The notes beneath the pieces were generated by a model, which was not told the DNA's origin, searched no databases, and worked only from the letters and a program-made list of their open reading frames with translations. A stretch of DNA of 10,875 bases, from contig JAIRSB010000016.1 of the NCBI GenBank assembly GCA_031255655.1, forward strand, positions 1 through 10,875, in the 5' to 3' direction. This DNA is from Spirochaetaceae bacterium. Lineage in GTDB: Bacteria > Spirochaetota > Spirochaetia > Treponematales > Breznakiellaceae. This document shows, one piece after another, positions 5,790-10,875 of this stretch. Each line of letters begins with the position of its first letter. The stretch's first letter is position 1. The translations under genes and the position numbers were made by a program.

Positions 5790-6383
5790 CTAAAACGGGA
5801 GTGACATGAAAAATCTTTCCAAAAGGCGAGTCAGAGCGCCCAGCGCAATTCCTACAAAGGCCAGCAACACTATCGGAACGATTAAAGCCGCTAGATAGTT
5901 CACTATCCGTCCGCGGAACAGCAGCCTGTTTATGCGGAACTGGATGGGAGAAGCGATGGTGTCGATTACTTTCCAAAACGGCGCGTAAATGTCGGCTTTC
6001 AAGATGTAGGCTACCAGACGCAGCATCAGAATAAAAATAAGAAATCCGGTGATAAAAGAGACCGCAGACCAAAATATGCCTAGGCTTAGAGCAAGGACTA
6101 TTCCTAAGCTGATTCTGCCGAAACGCGCTATTGTGGAAACTACGTTGCTGATAATTGAAAGAACGGCAAGCGCAGCAACCGGAGAGAAGTCTATGCCCCC
6201 GACACGAAGTGCGGAAAAGCCGCGGAAATAGTTCAGGTACGGGTCTGTAATCGCACATAGAATCCCAAAAGGCCGCCCGAAGCCGCCGTTCCCGCTGAAC
6301 CACGAAAGTATTATGCGTATAAACAGCAGCAGCGAAAAAACATTCAGTACGCCGCTTACTACGGACATGATGGTCTGCAACAT
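5790..6383 (-). CDS. yggT: YggT-family integral membrane protein
   Basis: The 197-residue, strongly hydrophobic protein has two YggT-type repeats, as in the family's standard ~190-residue form. The first is LLLFIRIILSWF followed by TDPYLNYFRG and IDFSPVAALAVL. The second is FILMLRLVAYIL followed by SPIQFRINRLLF and VNYLAALIVPIVLL. Four to five membrane helices can be drawn (about residues 4-29, 62-85, 90-127 as one or two, 159-184). The family is linked to membrane and osmotic physiology and, in some bacteria, to cell division or shape; its molecular function is unsettled. The ATG at 6383 has a good GAGGAG six bases upstream. The TAG stop (5790-5792) overlaps the recG Shine-Dalgarno and lies 9 bp before the recG start, so coupling to recG is likely. 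A longer frame in another phase (5614-6303) is a shadow. Confidence 0.9.
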   Translation of the reverse strand: MLQTIMSVVSGVLNVFSLLLFIRIILSWFSGNGGFGRPFGILCAITDPYLNYFRGFSALRVGGIDFSPVAALAVLSIISNVVSTIARFGRISLGIVLALSLGIFWSAVSFITGFLIFILMLRLVAYILKADIYAPFWKVIDTIASPIQFRINRLLFRGRIVNYLAALIVPIVLLAFVGIALGALTRLLERFFMSLPF

Positions 6384-6435
6384 ATTTTACTCCTCGGATT
6401 TGGGCAATAACTTTGTTGGTTATTGACCAAATCTC

Positions 6436-6464
6436 GCAAAATGCTTTGCATTTTGCTGTTTTTT
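6436..6464 (+). terminator. Terminator-shaped hairpin, T-run on the plus strand
   Basis: A 9-bp perfect stem with a TTT loop is followed on the plus strand by TGTTTTTT. The polarity is odd because every neighbouring gene is on the minus strand. It could stop antisense transcription from entering dnaE; on the minus strand it would act only as a hairpin. Confidence 0.45.
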
Positions 6465-6474
6465 AATGGTTGTC

Positions 6475-6498
6475 GTTTAGAAACCGAAGTTTCTAAAC
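6475..6498 (-). terminator. 10-bp hairpin with C(TTCG)G loop just after dnaE
   Basis: On the minus strand (dnaE mRNA) the stem GTTTAGAAAC/GTTTCTAAAC closes on TTCG with a C-G closing pair, the very stable cUUCGg tetraloop. It begins 12 bases after the dnaE stop. No T-run follows on the minus strand, so partial termination, a pause or protection of the mRNA 3' end are all possible. On the plus strand AACTTTTT follows. Confidence 0.5.
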
Positions 6499-6510
6499 AA
6501 CTTTTTCAAG

Positions 6511-9500
6511 TTATGACAGCCATGCGTCCGCAACAACGGCGCAGTGCTTCAACGCATTAAGATGGTCGGTTTTGGGCGCGGCTCCAAGCGCGATACTACG
6601 CAGGCGAACCTCGTTATTTTCGACAGGAACATGAAAATAAACCGAGCAGGGGCCGGAATATTCGTAGATGCAGTCGCGTACAGGATATAGGTCTTCCACA
6701 CTTTTCACCGTGTTTTTCTGTAAGCGTATATGCAGTTCCCGCCATGCCATCTCATCCGCCCGAGAAATATCCAGCAGCTCTTTGAATATTAGGCCTTGTT
6801 TGTCGTCCCGCCTGTTGTACGTCCCTTTGAAAGCTATCACAGTATCCACCGCCAGCTTTTCGCTGAATTTTTCCCACTCATCGCAGAAAAACGTTATATC
6901 AATGCTGCCGTTATAATCGCTAAGAGAGCCGAAACCCATCCAACGGTCTTTATTTTTTCCTTTTGTTATCTGGTAAGGCTTAAGCGAGGTCAGAATTCCG
7001 GCAAGTGTAAAGGCTTCGCCTTCATTTGCTGTTCCATCCGGGTTAGCAAGGTTTATCTTTACGGCGCGTTTCCAGAAATCTTTGTAGGGGTCTAACAGCG
7101 ACAATGACGGCACTGAATAGGATGCGGGGGACTGGGAGATAGCAGGGGCAGTGGACGAAAAATCTGATGGCGCGGATTCCGACTCCGCGCTTTTCGCTGA
7201 AAGATTTACATCGTTTATATCAAAGACTTCTTTTACAATGACGGCGGGGTTTTCGTTCCTGCGGTCAAACTTCCCTTTTATAACGACAATATCGTTAACT
7301 GCCAGCGTATTGCGGTACTTTTCCCAAATGTCCGCAAAAAACGTAATCTCGATATCACCGTTGTAATCCGAAAGTACGCCGGAACCCATAAAACGGTCTT
7401 TGTGACGCCCTTTCTTTATCTGAATTGAGCGCAGAGTCTTTATCACTCCGGCAAAAACATGGTCGCGTCCGGCAAGTATCTTGTCCGGTTCCGACAAGTC
7501 CGCCGTTACAAGACTTTGCCACTTTTCTTTGTGAGCGTCGAGCGGATGTCCCGAAAAATAAAACCCAATAAGCTCCTTTTCCATACGCAGTATTTCATTG
7601 CGTTCCCATTCGGGGGCCGGAATAAACTCGAAATCGGCGTACTCTTTTTCGCCGGAATCCTCAAACAAACTGCCCTGCGCGGAGTTTTTATCATCCTTTT
7701 TTTTCTGCGCGTATTCGGCAGCCCGTTCCAAATTCGCGGCAAGTGTAGAACGCCCGATACCGAAACTATCGAACGCCCCCGTTTGTATTAAAAGTTCCAC
7801 GACTTTTTTACCAACCAGTTTTATGTCCACCCGGTCAAGAAAATCCATGAAGTCTTTGTAGGGGCCATCCTCGCGGGCGCGGACGATTTCTTCGGCAGGG
7901 CCGGATCCTACACCTTTTATGCCGAGCAGTCCGTAAAATATTTTCCCGTTGTTCACGGTGAACAGACGCCCTGAATTCCGCACATCGGGCGGTTCAACCT
8001 CTATGCCCATCCTGCGCGCCTCGTCAATGTATAGCGGCAGTCTGTCCGTGCTGTTAATTTCTGTGGTAAGTTTTGCCGCCATGAATTCAACGGGGAAGTT
8101 AGCCTTTAGATACGCCGTTTTGTACGCTATGACCGAGTAAGCCGCCGCGTGGCTTTTATTAAAACCGTATCCGGCAAACGGCAAAAGTATGTCAAATATA
8201 GTACCCGCCAGCTTTGCCGTAAAGCCTTTTTCTACAGCTCCCGCAATAAACTTTTCTTTTTCGGCGGCCATGACCTTTTCTTTCTTTTTTCCCATGGCGC
8301 GGCGTAGAATATCCGCCTGTCCCAGCGAATAGCCTGCTATGCGCTGGGCTACCTGCATAACCTGCTCCTGATAAACGATAACGCCGTATGTTTCTTCCAA
8401 AATGTCTTGGAGGCTTTCGTCCGGGTATTTGATGGGTTCTACGCCGTTTTTGCAATTTATATACTGGTCTATATTCTCCATCGGGCCGGGGCGGTACAGA
8501 GCGTTCAACGCTATCAAGTCTTCTATTTTGCCCGGCTTTGTCCGCTTAAGAATGCTCTGCATCCCTTCAGATTCAAACTGGAATATGCCGGAACTTTTCC
8601 CCTCTCCCAGCATTTCAAATGTCGCTTTGTCATTCTCTGGAATGTTTTCAATGTCGAAATCCGCGTATTCGGGGCCTTTGCCGCGCACGATTGCGACGGT
8701 GTTCTTTATCAAATCAAGATTTTCAAGTCCCAGAAAATCCATCTTTACAAGGCCCGCGCTTTCAAGCTGGTCCATTGTGAACTGAGTGGCAATGCCGCCT
8801 GTAACCGAATCGCGGTAGAGTGGCACATAATTATCCAGCTTCGATTTCCCTATCACTACGCCTGCCGCGTGCAGTCCGGTATTCCGCGCCTTGCCCTCTA
8901 GCTTTCGGGCAAAATGAAATAGCTCCTGATAGCGCGGGTCATCTTCCAGCTCTCTAAGCCGCGGCTCGTCCTTGAAGGCGCTTTCCAGCGTCGTCTGCGG
9001 CTTTTCGGGGATGAGTCCCGCTATCATGTTCGCTTCGTTAAGCGGGATGTCCAGTACGCGCGCGACGTCTTTTATGACGGCGCGCGCTTTTAGCGTGGTG
9101 AAGGTGATTATTTGTCCCACACGCTCGGCGCCGTATTTCTGCGTAACATAGTCAATCACCTCGCCGCGGCGTTCCTGACAAAAATCGACGTCAAAGTCCG
9201 GCATGGAGATGCGTTCGGGGTTCAAAAAGCGTTCAAACAGCAGGTTGTATTTGAGCGGGTCGATGTCCGTTATGCGGAGGCTGTACGCGACTATAGAACC
9301 GGGTCCGGAGCCGCGCCCAGGCCCTACGGAGATGCCGTTCTTCTGCGCCCAGTTTATGAAATCCGCAACTATCAGAAAGTAGCCGGTAAAGCCCATATCG
9401 ATTATCGTTTTTAATTCAAGTTCCGCGCGTTCTTTTATCGCGCTGTTGTAATTCGGGTAGCGTTCCGCCAGCCCTTCCATAGCAAGCGCGCGCATGTAGT

Positions 9501-10431
9501 CGTCCGCGTTTTCGTAACCAAGCGGAATGTCAAACGCCGGCAGATAGTTGACCAACTCCTTCGTTTTGACGCGCGGGATTTCGGTTTTGCACCGTTCCGC
9601 TATTTTGATGGTGTTCGAGACGGCTTCCGGGTAATCAGGAAAGAGTGCGGCCATCTCTTCCGCCGTTTTAAGATAGAAGCTGTCGCCTTCAAAGCGCAGG
9701 CGGTTTTCATCGGAGCGTTTCTTTTTGGTGCCGATGCAGAGCAGTACATCGTGCACCATACTGTCCGCCTTTTCTAGGTAGTGCACATCGTTTGTAACGA
9801 CTAAGCCTATACCTGTCTTTTTCGCTATTTCTATTATGGCTGGATTGGAATCTTTCTGTGCTTTAAGGCCGTGATCCTGTATTTCTAGGTAATAGTTATC
9901 CGCGCCGAATAAATCGCGGAACCACAAGGCGCGTTTTTCGGCTTCGTCCTTCTTGCCCGCAAGAATTAGACGCGGTATCTCGCCTGCAAGACAAGCCGAC
10001 AAACAGATTAAACCCTCGTGATACTTCACCAAAAGCTCTTCATCAATGCGCGGTTTGTAGTAAAAGCCTTCGGTGTATGCCAAAGACGAGAGTTTTAGCA
10101 GGTTGCTGTAACCTGTTTCTCCGGTGGAAAGCAGAACTAGGTGATAGGATTTTCCTTCGCTTTTTTCATCATCTTCGACTGTATGTTTGGGGCTGCCGCG
10201 GTCGTGCCGCGAGCCTCGCGTCATGTAAAACTCGCATCCTATTATCGGATGAATTCCGGCTTTTTCGCAGGCGTCCCGAAACTTCAGCACACCGAACATA
10301 TTCCCATGGTCGGTTATGGCAAGGTGTTTCATACCCAGAGCCGCCGCTCTGCCGGCCAAGTCTGCTGCGGTTGCGGCTCCGTCCAACAGCGAGGCATCGG
10401 TATGTACATGGAGATGGGTAAAATCAATCAT
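6511..10431 (-). CDS. dnaE: DNA polymerase III subunit alpha
   Basis: This is the replicative polymerase of the DnaE class. The 1306-residue protein shows a PHP domain first, with putative metal ligands H8, H10, D17, H42, E67, H97, C147, D215 and H217 all present. Then come GPGRGSG and the palm, with catalytic aspartates D412 and D414 (PDFDVDF) and D565 (KMDFLGL); a helix-hairpin-helix (LLGIKGVG, around 840); and a clamp-binding pentapeptide QGSLF (919-923), at the same place as the E. coli motif. The C-terminal OB fold is present twice (about 993-1075 and 1143-1225), roughly half identical, joined by a Ser/Ala-rich linker; this explains the ~150 residues above the usual ~1160. The C-terminal ELHIRL...DLYPVRDCIYEYSGP region is typical of the family. 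The start MIDFTHLHVH fits the family exactly, but ATG 10431 has no Shine-Dalgarno. It is followed at 127 bp by yggT and recG on the same strand. Confidence 0.98.
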   Translation of the reverse strand: MIDFTHLHVHTDASLLDGAATAADLAGRAAALGMKHLAITDHGNMFGVLKFRDACEKAGIHPIIGCEFYMTRGSRHDRGSPKHTVEDDEKSEGKSYHLVLLSTGETGYSNLLKLSSLAYTEGFYYKPRIDEELLVKYHEGLICLSACLAGEIPRLILAGKKDEAEKRALWFRDLFGADNYYLEIQDHGLKAQKDSNPAIIEIAKKTGIGLVVTNDVHYLEKADSMVHDVLLCIGTKKKRSDENRLRFEGDSFYLKTAEEMAALFPDYPEAVSNTIKIAERCKTEIPRVKTKELVNYLPAFDIPLGYENADDYMRALAMEGLAERYPNYNSAIKERAELELKTIIDMGFTGYFLIVADFINWAQKNGISVGPGRGSGPGSIVAYSLRITDIDPLKYNLLFERFLNPERISMPDFDVDFCQERRGEVIDYVTQKYGAERVGQIITFTTLKARAVIKDVARVLDIPLNEANMIAGLIPEKPQTTLESAFKDEPRLRELEDDPRYQELFHFARKLEGKARNTGLHAAGVVIGKSKLDNYVPLYRDSVTGGIATQFTMDQLESAGLVKMDFLGLENLDLIKNTVAIVRGKGPEYADFDIENIPENDKATFEMLGEGKSSGIFQFESEGMQSILKRTKPGKIEDLIALNALYRPGPMENIDQYINCKNGVEPIKYPDESLQDILEETYGVIVYQEQVMQVAQRIAGYSLGQADILRRAMGKKKEKVMAAEKEKFIAGAVEKGFTAKLAGTIFDILLPFAGYGFNKSHAAAYSVIAYKTAYLKANFPVEFMAAKLTTEINSTDRLPLYIDEARRMGIEVEPPDVRNSGRLFTVNNGKIFYGLLGIKGVGSGPAEEIVRAREDGPYKDFMDFLDRVDIKLVGKKVVELLIQTGAFDSFGIGRSTLAANLERAAEYAQKKKDDKNSAQGSLFEDSGEKEYADFEFIPAPEWERNEILRMEKELIGFYFSGHPLDAHKEKWQSLVTADLSEPDKILAGRDHVFAGVIKTLRSIQIKKGRHKDRFMGSGVLSDYNGDIEITFFADIWEKYRNTLAVNDIVVIKGKFDRRNENPAVIVKEVFDINDVNLSAKSAESESAPSDFSSTAPAISQSPASYSVPSLSLLDPYKDFWKRAVKINLANPDGTANEGEAFTLAGILTSLKPYQITKGKNKDRWMGFGSLSDYNGSIDITFFCDEWEKFSEKLAVDTVIAFKGTYNRRDDKQGLIFKELLDISRADEMAWRELHIRLQKNTVKSVEDLYPVRDCIYEYSGPCSVYFHVPVENNEVRLRSIALGAAPKTDHLNALKHCAVVADAWLS
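7170..7190. repeat. Small inverted repeat in the DnaE inter-OB linker
   Basis: GCGCGGA (7170-7176) and TCCGCGC (7184-7190) pair perfectly around a 7-nt loop, with TTTT following on the plus strand. It encodes part of the low-complexity AKSAESESAPS linker between the two OB folds. At 7 bp it could be chance. Confidence 0.55.
8321..8348. repeat. 13-nt near-perfect palindrome, 2-nt loop, inside dnaE
   Basis: CCCAGCG-A-ATAGC (8321-8333) pairs with GCTAT-G-CGCTGGG (8336-8348) with a single A.G mismatch and a CT loop. It encodes DnaE residues about 695-704 (RIAGYSLGQ), a conserved polymerase segment. Confidence 0.88.
9058..9087. repeat. 12-nt near-perfect inverted repeat inside dnaE
   Basis: GCGCGCG-A-CGTC (9058-9069) pairs with GACG-G-CGCGCGC (9076-9087) with one A.G mismatch and a 6-nt loop. 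It encodes residues 449-458 (ARAVIKDVAR), next to the polymerase palm. Confidence 0.82.
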
Positions 10432-10538
10432 GTCTTATTTTAACTTATAATTTTATTTTTCTTCCAGTCTTGGATGGGTGCTGGACGGGCGCGAGGCGTG
10501 GGCTTCGTCAGCGAGAGCCGCCGGCTGCTTCGTGGTTT

Positions 10539-10566
10539 AACCGCAGATGACACGGATGGGCACAGA
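10539..10566 (+). repeat. Intact copy of the dispersed repeat
   Basis: This reads AACCGCAGATGACA followed directly by CGGATGGGCACAGA. The same two halves occur on the minus strand at 2557-2570 and 2461-2474, separated there by 82 bp. It lies in the dnaE upstream interval and is followed by further GC-rich, non-coding-looking DNA. Confidence 0.6.
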
Positions 10567-10700
10567 CGGCGTGGACCACTACCCACACTTTCCGCCGGCG
10601 CTCTTGAAATTGTGAAATACAAGGATAATAATTGCATTTGTTACCAAGCTTGACAGCCGGATTGCCCGCCAGTGCGCTCATCCGCGCCGGCTCGGCAGGC

Positions 10701-10785
10701 GGCTTTGAGCCAAAGCCAACGCGATGGAGAGCCTCCACTCCGTAGTGTGGAGGGCCACTGCTCCCGAGTGCGGAGGGTCTCTATC
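10701..10785 (+). promoter_or_regulatory. Structured leader before the 10815 gene, three-way-junction-like
   Basis: First a perfect hairpin, GGCTTTG-AGC-CAAAGCC (10701-10717). Then a possible junction: an outer stem GATGGAGA/TCTCTATC (10723-10730 with 10778-10785, one G.U) enclosing CCTCCAC/GTGGAGG (10732-10738 with 10747-10753) and CACT/AGTG (10756-10759 with 10767-10770). It ends 29 bases before the start codon, and its CCTCC could pair with the GAGGG ribosome site at 10801-10805. No known riboswitch class is recognised. Confidence 0.35.
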
Positions 10786-10814
10786 ACGCGCAAAATCTCT
10801 GAGGGTATAAGAAG

Positions 10815-10875
10815 ATGATAGTTGTTTTAACAAAGGATATTTCGCCGCATGATGCGGAGATGGTGCGCTCCTACC
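10815..10875 (+). CDS. Start of a gene, possibly DAHP synthase (partial)
   Basis: ATG at 10815 opens a frame that runs uninterrupted to the window edge: MIVVLTKDISPHDAEMVRSY (20 full codons). GAGGG (10801-10805) lies nine bases upstream and AAGAAG directly precedes the ATG, so initiation here is credible. The opening MIVV(L/M), followed by a few residues and a helix with charged positions, resembles the N-terminal ferredoxin-like regulatory domain of the TM0343-type 3-deoxy-7-phosphoheptulonate synthase (AroF), first enzyme of the shikimate pathway. With only 20 residues this is a suggestion, not an identification. The gene is divergent from dnaE. Confidence 0.5.
   Translation, partial: MIVVLTKDISPHDAEMVRSY

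Larger units (their letters stand above)
6384..6510. other. dnaE-yggT intergenic interval holding three consecutive hairpins
   Basis: The 127-bp gap contains CAATAAC/GTTATTG (6405-6411 with 6419-6425, 7-nt loop), GCAAAATGC/GCATTTTGC (6436-6444 with 6448-6456, TTT loop) and GTTTAGAAAC/GTTTCTAAAC (6475-6484 with 6489-6498, 4-nt loop). All three stems are perfect. The yggT ribosome site GAGGAG lies at 6390-6395. No promoter for yggT is obvious. Confidence 0.85.
10432..10814. other. Gene-free interval between dnaE and a divergent gene
   Basis: This interval should hold both divergent promoters. I find no supportable gene; two frames of 65 and 76 codons on the minus strand have no ribosome site and cross repeat DNA. 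Immediately before dnaE is an A/T-rich stretch (10436-10460) containing a minus-strand TATAAG at 10444-10449, only 12 bases from the start codon. On the plus strand a GATAAT at 10624-10629 with TTGAAA at 10604-10609 is spaced too short (14 bp) to be convincing. The remainder is GC-rich and full of small stems. Confidence 0.6.

Noticed and set aside
5614..6303. 229-codon minus-strand frame overlapping yggT and the start of recG, longer than yggT itself
   Set aside because: Its composition (runs of R, S, H, C) is that of an out-of-phase shadow. The yggT frame has recognised family motifs, membrane helices, a good ribosome site and a stop linked to recG.
8407..8901. 164-codon plus-strand frame opposite dnaE
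   Set aside because: It is an antisense shadow of a GC-rich conserved gene; it has no ribosome site or motif.
2351..10220. Small stems of 6-7 bp with loops up to 4 nt (for example 2353-2367, 5449-5464, 5708-5724, 7950-7964, 8500-8512, 10208-10220)
   Set aside because: About ten such stems are expected by chance in a window of this size, so they are not individually meaningful.
10440..10738. 65- and 76-codon minus-strand frames upstream of dnaE
   Set aside because: They cross dispersed-repeat and hairpin DNA, lack ribosome sites, and their peptides look like translated repeats.
1..10875. CRISPR arrays, tRNA or rRNA genes, insertion sequences, toxin-antitoxin pairs
   Set aside because: I searched by eye for regular spaced repeats, tRNA-like cloverleaf and TTCRA motifs, transposase signatures and small paired genes, and found none I could support.

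Overview
The window is ordinary-looking bacterial chromosome, dominated by a leftward (minus-strand) replication/repair cluster dnaE - yggT - recG, flanked by accessory genes and unusually palindrome-rich DNA. The flavour of the DnaE, RecG and YggT proteins, the mixed ATG/TTG/GTG start use and the moderate base composition would fit a spirochaete of the Treponema group (gut or environmental). That is an impression from protein sequence, not a demonstrated assignment.

Layout. 1-615 (+): C-terminal half of an MFS drug exporter of the macrolide-efflux (DHA3) type, cut by the window edge. 616-981: gene-free, with a probable terminator for the next gene. 982-2424 (-): VWA-domain protein whose N-terminal half looks like a DUF2201 metallopeptidase without its zinc-binding histidines. 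2425-2803: gene-free, with dispersed-repeat pieces, hairpins, a promoter candidate and a possible leader peptide. 2804-3607 (+): six-helix membrane protein resembling YjdF/DUF2238, convergent with recG (7 bp apart). 3615-5780 (-): recG. 5790-6383 (-): YggT-family membrane protein, whose stop codon overlaps the recG Shine-Dalgarno. 6384-6510: three consecutive hairpins. 6511-10431 (-): dnaE, with a complete-looking PHP metal site and a duplicated C-terminal OB fold. 10432-10814: gene-free, with a second copy of the dispersed repeat and a GC-rich structured leader. 10815-10875 (+): first 20 codons of a gene that may be a DAHP synthase (aroF).

Functionally, dnaE (replicative polymerase) and recG (fork-reversal and branch-migration helicase) form a probable operon with yggT between them. 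The flanking genes have no evident link to it.

The strongest unexplained signal is a set of long, near-perfect inverted repeats, most with 2-3 nt loops, lying inside or overlapping coding sequence: 975-1017 (20-bp arms), 4892-4920 (13 bp), 5327-5375 (23 nt, one G.T wobble), 8321-8348 (13 nt, one mismatch) and 9058-9087 (12 nt, one mismatch, 6-nt loop). Their sequences are unrelated, so they look like a process or constraint rather than one repeat family. The recG copy encodes a Pro/Ala-rich linker, reminiscent of in-frame palindromic elements known from Rickettsia. A second signal is a dispersed repeat that seems to be split by an 82-bp hairpin-bearing segment and to run into the start of the VWA gene.
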